DNA of 64,000 nucleotides, from positions 4,046,835 to 4,110,834 of the forward strand of contig JAJEKV010000031.1 of assembly GCA_021234155.1 (NCBI GenBank), given 5' to 3'. The DNA comes from Isoetes taiwanensis (Eukaryota; Streptophyta; Lycopodiopsida; Isoetales; Isoetaceae). Position numbers and translations under genes: made by a program. The notes under the pieces are model-generated. The model worked only from the letters and a program-made list of their open reading frames with translations. It did no database searches and was not told the DNA's origin. This document shows, in pieces, positions 1 through 10,093 of the stretch (positions are counted from its first letter, which is position 1; the number at the start of each line of letters is the position of its first letter).

Positions 1-22
1 CCGTGTGGCGATTGCCCAATAA

Positions 23-193
23 GATAAGGCCATGTGGAAATGGGCCTTATCCTAAGGTTATCTAAGTTAAACAATTAACTTAGATGTGCACCCCTTGCCA
101 CTTTCTAAGGCATACAAGGCTACATAGGTAGACTTGTATGGTGACGGTTCCAGGAATATACGTATTTATAGCGTATATTCCCCTGGAATGTCA
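23..193. repeat. cluster of short hairpins at window start
   Basis: Three inverted repeats lie in series. Positions 23-49 pair ATAAGGCC with GGCCTTAT, 61-82 pair CTAAGTTAA with TTAACTTAG, and 139-193 pair TTCCAGGAATATACG with CGTATATTCCCCTGGAA. They precede the first recognisable gag sequence. They could be the end of a small fold-back element or untranslated leader of the Ty3 element. No target duplication was found. Confidence 0.4.
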
Positions 194-520
194 CAGCCCC
201 AACCTAATTCTCGACGTTTCCAGGAATGGAAGCAAAGGAAGATGGAAAATAAGTATGGGGGATTGAACAAACGTCCCCAAATTGCTTCAAGCAACTCAAA
301 TAATCCTCCTAGTAACGAGAACGCAGAAGTGAAGCTTCTTCAGGGAAGAAATCGTTTAAGCCATTCGCTTGCTACAATTGTGGGGCTAAAGAACATATAG
401 CAAGAGATTGTCCAAAGCCACACAAAGAAAAGAAGGCGTTGATCTCTATCAGTAAGCAAGCAGAAGAGGGAACCAAGAAACTCTCTGTCATAGCTAGGGA
501 GAATCTAATGTGTTAAATAT
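134..520 (+). pseudogene. Ty3/gypsy gag remnant with CCHC zinc knuckle
   Basis: This is the C-terminal part of the nucleocapsid region. A zinc knuckle of the form C-X2-C-X4-H-X4-C (CYNCGAKEHIARDC) is encoded at 370-411 and is followed by basic residues (KPHKEKKA), as expected for gag binding of genomic RNA. The knuckle is not in frame with the upstream open stretch 134-400, so a frameshift lies near 340-365. The upstream capsid part is not recognisable. The protein would have packaged element RNA; in this copy it cannot be made. Confidence 0.75.
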
Positions 521-759
521 TGAAGGTAACTTTGCTTCCGTTTGCTTGGAAAAATGATAGAAATGTTATTGTTCTTGTTGACTCATGGAGTAATGACAAT
601 TTTATTTCAGCAGACTTAGCACAAGAATTAGAGTTGAAAATGGTCCAAGTAGCACCATATGAAATTGAGACTGAAGCTGGTAAGCAGATTCAACATTGGA
701 GCATCACCCTTCAAGGGACTCCTTATGTAGTTTCTTTTAAGTTAATAATGGCTATGTAA
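520..759 (+). pseudogene. Ty3/gypsy aspartic protease remnant
   Basis: The encoded segment LVDSWSNDNFISADLAQEL aligns with the retropepsin active-site region of Ty3/gypsy elements, normally LVDSGSTHNFIS. The catalytic triplet D-S/T-G is altered to D-S-W, which should abolish activity. The open stretch is only about 80 codons and ends before the RT fragment, so it is a decayed piece of the pol polyprotein that would have cleaved Gag-Pol. Confidence 0.7.
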
Positions 760-822
760 GTCAAGTGTTGTTTCTATTCTAATGTTAATAAAAAAGATAT
801 TGTCTATGTCTTTGACTCCTCC

Positions 823-1072
823 ATGCGAATAAATGCGATTGATAAGGACAACAGACTTGAGAGTTTGTTGAATAAGTATAGGGATGTGTTCCCAGATGAC
901 CTCCCAAAGGGAGTACCATTACGAGAAATCTCTCATGAGATAGAATTAGAACCCAGAATTAAGCCAATGACAAGAGCGCCCTATAGACTTAGTCTCTTGG
1001 ATCAAGAAGAGGTCAAGAAACAAATTCAAGACCTACTCCAAAAGGGTTTTATAAGGCCTAGTAAGGCTTAGG
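823..1072 (+). pseudogene. Ty3/gypsy reverse transcriptase, N-terminal fragment only
   Basis: The fragment reads LLNKYRDVFPDDLPKGVPLR and then HEIELEPRIKPMTRAPYRLS up to DLLQKGFIRPSKA, the standard opening of Ty3/gypsy RT. Immediately afterwards the sequence jumps to RKFVPKFSKVVVPLTDLL, which normally lies after the palm domain. The fingers/palm core with the YVDD catalytic motif, on the order of 150-200 codons, is therefore missing by a clean internal deletion near position 1072. No reverse transcription is possible from this copy. Confidence 0.85.
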
Positions 1073-1395
1073 AAATTTGTTCCTAAGTTTTCAAAGGTAG
1101 TGGTACCCCTTACGGATTTGCTTAAGAAGAGACAACAATTTTTATGGGGGGAAAGAGCAAAAGAAAGCCTTTGAACAAGTTAAGGTTCTACTCTCAAGTG
1201 AACCAATCCTTAGAATTCCGGATTTAAATTTGCCATTTGAAGTTTACAATAACGCATGTGGACAAGCTCTGGGAGCACTTCTTATGCAACAAGGGCATGT
1301 TGTGGCTTATGAACGCCGCAAGTTAAATCCAGCTGAGAAGAACTATGCCACTTACGAGCAAGAGTTATTAGCCATAGTTCATGCCTTAGCTCAGT
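1073..1395 (+). pseudogene. Ty3/gypsy RT thumb/RNase H, first half
   Basis: After the RT deletion the sequence encodes FVPKFSKVVVPLTDLLKK, then with a frameshift near 1170 FEQVKVLLSSEPILRIPDL and the RNase H opening FEVYNNACGQALGALLMQ (usually V-T-D-A-S; the first catalytic Asp is replaced by Asn). It continues to KNYATYEQELLAIVHALAQW and is broken at about 1395 by a non-LTR insertion. The second half resumes at about 2116. Confidence 0.85.
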
Positions 1396-2115
1396 GGTTC
1401 TCACGCTGGGGTGTGCAGGCAAACAGATGCGTCCAGGTCAGGACAAAGAAAGATCGCAAGGCACTTAAGCTGTACCTAGATGCTACTTTCCTTTGCAAGC
1501 TCTGGGATGCAGATGCTCTGATGCACGCTAAGCTGGCACACTATCAGCAGCAAGTCAATCCTAGGCTCACGAGAGGCCCACACCAGTACTTGTACACCCA
1601 GCTGCCCATGAAGAAGCGCAGACTTATAGCTTCCATTCGCACAGGTGCACATCGCCTCCGTATTGAAACAAGACGGTGGGCTCGGGAAGCACGGGAGCAA
1701 AGGCTTTGCCAGTGTTGCCACCAGGGTGCCATTGAGGATGAATGTCATGCCCTCTAGATATGCCCAGCATTTGCTCATATCCGGGAGCGATATGTTCGAT
1801 TGCTAGTGCCTGGCCAGCCGTTGCATCAGTTATTGACTACGGCGTCAGTGGGTTTGTTAGGGTCATACCTCTAGGAGGCTATGGATGCACGGACTCAGTT
1901 GTGTCCTACGGGACGGCATTGAACTGTCCTATACAATTGTACAGCGTGCCAGCATACTTATTACTGCTAAGGTTTTTCCCTCGAAAACCCTTCGGGGCGG
2001 GGGTTTTTTAATCCTGTCAGTAATAGGCTTGCTGCTCTCTTTTTGGTTTGGGTCCCATAGGCCAATTGGTCTCCGTGAACGCTAAAAACTTATTCTTATT
2101 CTTATTCTTATTCTT
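1396..2115 (+). mobile_element. 5'-truncated non-LTR retrotransposon with (TTATTC)n tail
   Basis: The insert encodes the C-terminal end of a LINE ORF2-like protein (about 1400-1850). It has a basic segment, RLIASIRTGAHRLRIE, and a zinc-binding pattern C-X2-C (LCQCCHQG), then ECHAL, a stop, and CPAFAHIRERY, the typical CCHC cluster after RT or RNase H in LINEs. The 3' part has a hairpin (GGTTTTTCCC / GAAAACCC) and a GGCGGGGGTTTTTTAATCC block. It ends in about four TTATTC hexamers (2090-2115) rather than poly(A). It splits the Ty3 RNase H, and a target duplication could not be identified. Related 3' ends occur near 38960-39052 and 47860-48020. Confidence 0.7.
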
Positions 2116-2335
2116 AAAAACTTATCGGCATTATTTGAAATTGGGGACAAATAAAGAGCCACACAAGTTTATAGTATTTATGGTCATAAAGCCTTAAAGT
2201 TTCTGCAAAGTCAAGCAGAGATAAGTCCCAAACAAGCGCGTTGGTTGGACTTTTTACATGAGTTACACTTTGAAATTCAGCACACACGGGAAAAAGACAA
2301 CGTAGTTGTAGATGCTCTTTCTTGGACAAGGTAAG
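2116..2335 (+). pseudogene. Ty3/gypsy RNase H, second half
   Basis: This resumes the RNase H broken at 1395. YGHKALKFLQSQAEISPKQA continues as RWLDFLHELHFEIQH and KDNVVVDALSW, matching the family consensus DHKALKFL..SPRQARWLDFLQEFDFEI..KENVVADALSR. The expected Asp of DHKAL is Gly. One in-frame stop precedes it, near 2150. It is directly followed by integrase spacer sequence. Confidence 0.85.
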
Positions 2336-2429
2336 TCAATGGAATGGTATCCTTAGAATGGTATTGCTTCCAACAAAGCATGAATTTATATGCGAAGGAT
2401 CAAGATCCAACCAAAAGAGAATATCTATT

Positions 2430-2998
2430 TGGACGCACAATGATAACTTGTGGTTTTATTACGTGACGAATCTATGTACCCTTAGTAGAGAACCTTAGAA
2501 AGGAGATTCTGTATGAATTTCATAATATCCCGCAGGCTGGGCACAAGGGAAAATGTAAGACGTATAAATTAATCAAAGGACAATTCTTTTCGCCTGATAT
2601 AGAAAGATATAAAGTCTTATGTGATGCAGTGTCAAGTATGTCAAGCTGTAAAAATAGATCATGGAAGACGCCAGGATTGTTATAACCATTACCCATACCT
2701 TTGAAAAGTTGGAAATTCATATGGATTTTATAGTTGTACTTCCACTACTAATCGACATCACACTCAGATATTAGTGGTAGTCAATTGTTTGACGAAGTAT
2801 ACAAAGTTCTTAGCATTATGAGGTAATGATATTGGACAAGATGTGGCAAAGAAGATGATAAAGAAGATGTGGCTAAGGGTTGTGTACCCTCCATTTGATC
2901 TGCCACGAAAGATAGTAAGCGACCGAGATTCTAAATTCATGGGGCATTTTTGGAAAGATTTCATGAAGGGATTGGGAATATGTAGCACAATAACAGGG
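2430..2998 (+). pseudogene. Ty3/gypsy integrase, N-terminal zinc domain and first half of core
   Basis: The H2C2 zinc domain is present as EFHNIPQAGHKGKCKTYKLI with later cysteines (about 2515-2650). The core follows in shifted frames: WMDFIVVLP (first catalytic Asp region), LVVVNCLTKYTKFLAL, then 2843-2995 LPRKIVSDRDSKFMGHFWKD with the second catalytic Asp (SDRD). The reading frame is broken several times. The core stops at about 2998, where a repeat of about 1.2 kb is inserted, and resumes at about 4173 (HPQTDGQTE). Confidence 0.8.
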
Positions 2999-4172
2999 GG
3001 TTTTCTTTGTGTTTTTGTACGCTTTTCACTAAGGTTTTCCTATGATTTCGTGATGTATTCAAATGGATGTACTAATGCGTACATCTAGAGTGCACCATTT
3101 CTGAGCCATTGATTTTAGCCTTTTTTTTTTTCAATGGTCAACAACCAATGGCTCACAACAAAATCCCTTTTTTTTATGCGTGTGGTGCATAATGGGCACA
3201 TGAAGGGCCATTGATTTTAGCCTTTTTTTCCAATGGTCAACAACCAATGGCTCACAACAAAAGCCCTCTTTTTGTGTGTGTGGTGCATAATGGGCACATG
3301 AAGGGCTTGAAGGGCGCATATAGTGCAGTTTCCCCACCGGCAACACATTTCTTATCATAACTTTTGATCCAGAGCTCTGTTTGAGATGATTTTTATTGCG
3401 TTGGAAAGCTCTCTCCGAGATCTTTTTGATAGTTGTATAATATGGATATGTTTGGTTAAGTTATCTATGCTAAAACAGCAATTTTTCGGCCGGGTTTGGT
3501 AGGCTTTCACATCCTACCAGTTGTTTAATACAGGATTGCGCTATTGGATATTGTTTTATGGCTCATTCCGAATGAAGCTTGCAAAAAATTACCATGCATT
3601 TTTAGATTTTGAGGCAGTTATTAAGCAAATTCCAAGGCTTCTAGATCCTTGTGCTAACAAGCAGAAAAGTTTCCCACTTTGGTTTCTCACCACAAGAATC
3701 CATGGAGGCCAAAGGCTGCTGTTAAATTCCAGTTGAAAAATGTTTGTGTATGGGTGTTGCAAACTTTATGACTTTCAGAATAATGGGATCAATCTGCTCT
3801 ATCTTTATGGTAACTTTTACTTATGTTCTATTTGTTTTATTGTGATCAAATTCAAAAGCCACAAGTGATGAAAGCCTCAAATGAATTCTAGTTTTTTTCT
3901 GGTTTGAATTCTAAAATTTTGTCACACCCGGAGGGGGGTGACGTCCCTAAATTTTATTGCAACACAAACCATTAACATCCAACATATAAAAATTAAATCC
4001 CCCAACACATAACAACCAACACATAACAACCATTGGCATTAACAACCAACACATAACTACCATTGACATTAATTAACACAACCATTGGGTCCAACACATT
4101 TAAATTAAAATTCCCCTTAAACCCCCTTTGGTTTGGGTGCATATTCACACGGGGGGTGACTCCGGGCAAAGT
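2999..4172. mobile_element. ~1.2 kb repeat inserted in the integrase
   Basis: This block separates two adjacent parts of the integrase core, so it is an insertion. It contains no recognisable coding sequence. Its right end (about 3776-4165) is the reverse complement of 58906-59221 elsewhere in the window, and its terminal GGTTTGGGTGCATATTCACAC motif is also the terminal repeat of a fold-back element at 58651-58931. The left boundary is less clear, and terminal repeats of the whole 1.2 kb block were not proven. Likely a non-autonomous DNA transposon. Confidence 0.55.
3105..3306. repeat. tandem duplication of a ~102-bp unit
   Basis: Two adjacent units beginning GCCATTGATTTTAGCC and ending TGGGCACATGAAGG lie at 3105-3206 and 3207-3306. 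They differ mainly in T-run length and a few substitutions. They are part of the block inserted in the Ty3 integrase. Confidence 0.85.
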
Positions 4173-4241
4173 AAGTCTCAGTATGAGCAAAGGAAACCAC
4201 CCCCAGACTGATGGACAAACAGAACGAACTAACATGATCTT
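4173..4241 (+). pseudogene. Ty3/gypsy integrase core, middle piece (HPQTDGQTE)
   Basis: The short stretch reads LSMSKGNHPQTDGQTERTNM, the hallmark end of the integrase core just before the catalytic Glu helix. It is cut at 4241 by the LINE. The next codons (ILDDMLRIF) are found at 10107 onward, directly after the LINE, which fixes the LINE insertion point in the integrase. Confidence 0.9.
4225..4241. repeat. LINE target-site duplication, left copy
   Basis: CGAACTAACATGATCTT (17 bp) is repeated exactly at 10094-10110, flanking the LINE. The last T residues are ambiguous with the poly(A) tail, which reads as poly(T) on this strand. Confidence 0.92.
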
Positions 4242-4399
4242 TTTTTTTTTTTTGAAGAACTGTGTCATCAATATATTAAAAGAATGGTAATGTTACAAAG
4301 CAAGTGAGGAGGAAGGAGAACTGCCCCAAAGAGACAGCGATATCTCGACACTCCACAACAAACTCACAGAAAAATTGCAACTCTACTGCTGTACAAACC

Positions 4400-7300
4400 G
4401 ACCATCACCATCTACAACACCCAAGAAGTCCCGCCAAATGGCAAACTTCCGCTCTACTACTCTCGGGAACACCAGAAAGCTTTGAAATAGCTTGTACCTG
4501 AGTCGAGGAATCAGAGAGGCTGCAGGCTGCTGAATCCCCTGAAAGATCCACAACCGCCGCCGCTTTCAAATTAGCCACACCAACCAAGCCACGCACAGAT
4601 GCAAGGCTTGCTGCCGCAAGAGCGGCCAAGCACCAGGATACACATGAAGCGGCAATCTGGCGGCTAGTCAATCTCACAAAACAGGCCCTAACCCAATCCC
4701 GGCTGACGCAAGTGAGGGCATAAAACCAGACAATGCTCCACAGTCTCACGATTAAAGCCACAACAAGGGCAGAGAGGGCTCACATCCGGCCTAAACCGAC
4801 TCACAAGGGCATTCACCCTGATACAGCGGTGCACCACCTGCCACAGAAGCACCCTAACCTTCGGTGGGGAAGTGAGCTCCATGTCCACGTCAAACCGGCG
4901 CCATCGAGAACCTTAAGCTGCAGAGACCACTTGCCTGAAGGGGGCAATGTGTCATGAATAGCCAGCACCTGGTAAGAAGACCGCACAAAGCAAGAAGACA
5001 CAACATCCGGATGAACCTTCCAAACCTGCACCACCACATCATCCTGAGGGACTATAGGTATGTGTAGCGGAATACTCCCCGCCACGTGCTCCCGATAGGC
5101 GGGCCAGCGCCCCTCGAAAAAGCCGAGCTCGAAAAAAGAACTCCCACGAAGCTAGCTGACCACCCCAATACCAATCCTCCAAGGTGAGCACAGCAGCTCA
5201 CCTCCAACGGCTCAAGCGTCCAGAGCATGCACACGATGGCGACCAAGGGCAAATCTTGCTTGGGGTAGAGGAACCCACAAGAAAGGAGAAGAGTGGTGGT
5301 AAACCGAGGCATAATCTAGCTGGAAGAGCACACGCACATGATCCCAAGCCCGCAACACTCCCCGTGAGAAAAGGGGATGCATGTGGGAAAGGCCGGAGAC
5401 CATACAACAGGGCCCAGGGCAACTCCACATGCACAGACGGCTTCCTAAACGCCACACAATGGCGAAGAGACTGCAACAACAGTACCAAGCACCAGGAGAA
5501 GATGCTCCATCCTGCCCGAGAATGCTCCAAACAAACTTGGGGACCAACACCTTACTATGCACGGCTAAATCGAAATGGCCAAGCCCCCATCCTCCCCGGG
5601 AGACACTTCCACCAAGCCACTTTAACAACCGCCCCTTCATCATCCCCCCCACACAAAATTTGAACAATCTTATCCAAAGCACGTATCTTACCCTCGGGGA
5701 GCTAGCGTCAGCAGATGTTTGTATACACATGAGTGCTACAAAGTCTTGACTTGGCAATAATGATCCTACCCACCATGGACAACTTGCTACCCTTCCACCA
5801 ATTGAGGTGTTTCTGCAACCCCTGCAAAATCTCATCCTACACCCTCCCCATGGAAACATCCCCTCCAAAGGGAATACCCAACAGCTTAGTACACACATTA
5901 CCTGGAAGCACCTTCCAAGGGAATAGAGCCAAACAAGGGGGAGGCGGAGTCAGCTGGGCCCATAATGCGGAGCACTTACCCCAATTCAGAAGAATGCCTG
6001 AGGCCAAGGAGAAAGTATCCAACAAACCCTTCACATTCCGCAAATTCCTCTCTTCTGCCACCAAGAAGAGGAAAGTGTCATCGGCAAACTGGTTAATAAT
6101 CTGCTGGCTACCATCCTGCATCCGAAGCCCATCCACTACTCCCTCCTCCACTGCAGCCAAAAACAACTGAGACAGTGCCTCCGCCACAATCGTAAACAAA
6201 AACGGCGCCAAAGGGCATCCCTGACGCACCCCTCTGCCTAAGGAGAAAAGGCGGAGGGTTCACCCTGGCACACCACCGTAGCCCGTGCTGACCTATGCAG
6301 CTTCATGACTGTCTCTGTAAAGCGTGGACCACAGCCCAACGCTAACATCATGGCAGACAAGAACTCCCAACGGACACTATCGTAAGCTTTGGCAAAGTCA
6401 AGCTTAAGATAGGCAATGCCTTGCCCTGTTCTTCTGGCCCAATAAAGGCCCTCATAAGCTGCGGCAACATTAGTCAAAATGTTCCTCCCAGGGACAAACC
6501 CAGACTGCACCTTACTAATGGAAGAAGTCAACACCGGCTTCAACTTCTCTGCCAGGGCTTTCGCAATAATCTTATACACAGAGGACAACAATGAGATAGG
6601 CCTCCAATCATTAATAGTAGAAGGCTGCTTAACCTTAGGAATCAAGGAAATGCATGCGGTATTCAAGATCCTATCCATTTGAGAAGACTGCAGCAACTCA
6701 AGGTACACCTAGTACACCGAACTCCCAATAAGTCTGAAAGAACTCCACAGGGATGCCATCCAGCCCAGGACATTTATCCTTGGCCATGCACATACATGCC
6801 GCCGCTAAATCCTCTCTGGAGAGCTCCTGCTCCAAGCTCTCACGCTGGTGAGGCAGAATAGATGGCTTAACAGCCCCCAAAACAAGCTCCTGCATCTCCT
6901 GCTCATAGGGAAGAGTGCGTTGTGCGAAAAACCTTGAGAAATGGGCATGCACATACCTCTGCAAATCAGCGGGATCCTCCAAAGCCCGGCCATCAGGCAA
7001 AGCAAGGGACGCCATAGATGCTGCATATCGCCGCTGCCTAGCTGCTCTGAAGAACACCGACGAACTTGTGTCCCCCTCCTTCAACCAGGTAAGGGCTGCC
7101 TTCACACGTGCCTCCCGCACTTTAACCTGCTCCAGAGCAACAATACGCTGCAACACTGCATTCTCCCTAATGCCATCGGAAGGTCATACCAATCCTCTCC
7201 AACTCCTAATAGAGACCATGCAACTCCCCGCCGCCTCGGGCCGCATTACATGCCTACCAAAGACCTTTGGCAAAACGCTTCACCCCGCCAAGGCAGGCCA

Positions 7301-8156
7301 CCATACCGCATATACCCTTCACCGATGAAAATGTATCAAGCCACAACTCGGCACCGGGCCGGCGAAATCCGCATCGCCCAGTAAGCCGGGTGTTCAAACG
7401 GAACACCGTCCTAGAGGGCCGAGAGGCAACCGCACCCTGACTGGACAAAACCTGAGGGTAATGATCAGAAATGGAGGTAGACAGAATGTTACTCCGCAAG
7501 AAAGAGGGCACACCATCCAATGCGCATGGGGAAGCATAACACCGTCATGCCTAGCATACGCCCGACCCGGCACTAACTCGCCTATTACAATAGGTGAAAG
7601 ACAAGTCCCTGGGACCTCAACCAAGGCCAAATCCTGCAATAAACGACCATCGGTCCCTCTCAAACCCATGCACAACCTGGGTTCCAGAAACAGTGAGCGA
7701 TCCTCTACTCGCTCTACCATATTGAAGTCCCCTAACAACAACCAAGCGACCTGCAACCCACCAAGGGCTCGCAACTTATTCAACTGTGGCCCATAAAGCA
7801 CCCCGCTGAGAAGGCTGATTAGGGGCATAAACATTAACAATCCCCCACTCTTGCCCTCCCTCCAACCACTTAATTATTGCCCACCGACCAAACCTGTCTG
7901 CTGCAGAGTACGTGACCTGCACATCCATCCTCCAAGCAATAAGAGTACCCCCACTAGTCCTTGAAGAAGAAGCAATAGAGGCAAACTGCCTACCAACCAT
8001 ATTCATGAGCCTAGACATATCACCCCTGTGACACTTATGCTCCTGAATGCAAACAATATCAGGACACAACTGCCGAAGTGCCAAAGAAACACGGGCCCTC
8101 TTACTACTAGAGGACCGCACCCCCCGCACATTCCAACTAAGGATCGACCTATTCAT
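4400..8156 (-). pseudogene. LINE ORF2: APE endonuclease, reverse transcriptase, zinc domain
   Basis: It starts at 8156 (MNRSILSWNVRGVRS). Endonuclease motifs are SWNVRG, IQEHK, SGGTLIAW, VNVYAPN, LLGDFNMV and ISDHYP (8156-7420). The RT region follows: LKEGDTSSSVFF, DKCPGLDGIPVEFF (about 6790), INDWRPISLLSSVYKIIAK, SGFVPGRNI, LKLDFAKAYDSVRWEFL (6708-6238), GCPLAPFLF and the catalytic QFADDTFLF (about 6085). The zinc domain CPCCGFNRETVEHCLVLCPH is at 4888-4688. Frameshifts near 7776, 7400, 6700, 6235 and 5840 break the frame, although catalytic residues are largely kept, suggesting fairly recent loss. The product would nick target DNA and prime reverse transcription from it. No RNase H domain was recognised. 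Confidence 0.9.
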
Positions 8157-10076
8157 CCCGGAGGAGAAGTGTCCAGCCCCACACGCCTACCCACCAGGCC
8201 ATCAGCCCACTCCACAGAGTCATCATCTAGAGCCAGAGGATTAATCACAACAATATGATCCACAGCCGCTCTACATGAGATTCCACTCCCAACACGTGTT
8301 GGAAGTCCCCCAGGCACCTCCATAGAGTCATGGGCCGCACTAGTCTCTACCTCCACCCGGGCTGCTCCAGCCACCTCATGCTCAGCACATACCGCTACCG
8401 GGACATCCCCACCAGGATCACCAGCCCCTCCCACAGCCCTGTCCTCAGACCTAGCCACAACCAAATCATCTGAGCCCTCCCCTGAGCCACCACGTCCCCT
8501 AGCCCCGCCATCCAATGGGCGGCCAGCAGCAAGCCTGCCCCGGCCTCGTCCCACACCACCTCTCCCAACCACACCACCTCGTCCAACTCCACTCATCGCA
8601 CCACAGAGTCCTCTGTCTGTTGCCTCAGGAACAGAGGAATCCCGGGCCCCTGCATAAGCACCCGCAACCCCTACCACATCACAACCACCAGCAGGATCAT
8701 CAACATGGTCAGATGGTAGCACAATAGATGGAAACATCCGCCGGATCTCAGAGCCATTCAAAAGCTTCAATCGGAAGAGAAAATGCCAGGGACCACTACG
8801 CACTGGAAGAGAAGTGGGCACAGGCTGCAAAGCAGGCAGAGCAACACAGATCTTGGGGACCTGCACAATAGAATGAGCCAAATATACACCCAGGCCATTA
8901 GCCATAGAAACCAAGAAATCAGGCACCATCAGATCAGGAGGAAGATCCTGAATCTGGAACCAACACGGGATTTTGGTGGACATTGCTGGAGTATAATACT
9001 GATACAACACATAAGATTCACCCAAAGTATCCACCCTCCGACTAACCAATTGCCGCACGGAAGACTTCGACCTCAAACATGATTATGAAGAAATTATTTG
9101 GTAGGAATTTCGTAGACCGATACCTAGGCAAACCAATCCGCCTCGATGTCCCAAGCAAGCCAAGAGCTAAACCTCCTTGTGTCCAATATGTAACCCGTGA
9201 AGTAGCTCAATACCGCAAAATGAAACTAGATTCTCAATGGTCTCAACATGTCCGGTATGATCAATATCTATCCATGGAGTCTCGGAAGAGCTGCTGCAGT
9301 CAACGCAGTGATAATCCTCCACAAATTTTAGAGCCTCCCGAACACGGACGGGTCCTACACTCCGGAGCCTTGGCGCTTTGATCCAATCTGAAAATCCCTA
9401 CCGAAAGTGATGCGAAAGCAACAGTGTCATTGTTCGCCAGCCGGGCAAGACAGAGTTGGGGCTGCATCCTGCATCCCTGAGAGGTATCCGGGGCACCCCA
9501 GAGGCACATCAGCTACATGCACCCCCGGAAGAGGGCGATCACCGACAAGTGATCCCTTCCCAAGCACTGGGGAAGAGGGCATCACCATCCGGGGCCAAAG
9601 GGGGGCATGCTTGATGGGATCAAGACCGAGTCTCCAAACACAATCACTCGGGGTCTCGGGATTATATTGAGAGGAAGAGCAATCCACATACCTCTCAACC
9701 GAAGGGGATTCCAAGAGCTCCCTCATCTCTGCCACCAATTGCATGCCACTTCCTACAGCCCCCGCCTCTTCATGCATGCCGAGACCCGCGCCCTTCCCCT
9801 TTACTGGAGGATTCTTCCTCCTCGCCATCTCCCTTGGCTTCAGCCCCAAGCCATGAGGCTCAATCGATCCCCCATCAGCCTGTCTGGCAGGAGCCATGAC
9901 ATCCGAACCAGTCCGGAAATCAGCTGTTCGCGGCAACAAACCACATGCAAAATAGCTGATGCTATACACCATCGGAAAGAGCTCGGAACAAGCTTTCCAA
10001 CGAGCCTAAGCACGCCGAAATCTGTAAGAGAGATATCGCCGATCAAAGTTTCGCCGTCAGAACCCCAACCGCCCAA
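8153..10076 (-). pseudogene. LINE ORF1 (DUF4283-like nucleic-acid-binding protein)
   Basis: This is the first ORF of the LINE, now in several frames. The middle part encodes GPVRVREALKFVEDYHCVD (about 9340-9290), then FLPNNFFIIMFEVEVFRAA (about 9105-9050), which resembles the LPNNFFL segment of DUF4283-type plant LINE ORF1. The last open stretch (9076-8153, 307 codons) has PCWFQIQDLPPDLM, typical of the following subdomain, and a Gly/Arg-rich low-complexity tail. Family members bind element RNA in the ribonucleoprotein. Start assignment is uncertain; long open stretches begin at 10076 and 9972. A stop near 9124 and frame changes make it a pseudogene in this copy. Confidence 0.65.
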
Positions 10077-10093
10077 ACGAGAAGAACAATGAC

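Larger units (their letters stand above)
4242..10093 (-). mobile_element. full-length plant LINE (poly(A)-tailed, L1-type domain order)
   Basis: A 5.85 kb element lies between exact 17-bp target duplications and has a poly(A) tail (plus-strand T run 4241-4253) at its 3' end. Read on the minus strand it has a short 5' UTR, ORF1 (to 8153), and ORF2 (from 8156) with endonuclease, reverse transcriptase and a C-terminal zinc domain. ORF1 stop and ORF2 start overlap as ATGA at 8156-8153. ORF2 has several frameshifts, so it is full length but inactive. It landed in the integrase of the older Ty3 element and is GC-richer than its surroundings. Confidence 0.93.

Noticed and set aside
3105-3306. CRISPR-like repeat array
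   Set aside because: There are only two ~102-bp units without spacers, in plant nuclear DNA.
4405-10092. Plus-strand ORFs across the LINE (Pro/His/Thr-rich)
   Set aside because: They are antisense shadows of the GC-rich LINE ORF1 and ORF2, whose minus-strand motifs are clear.
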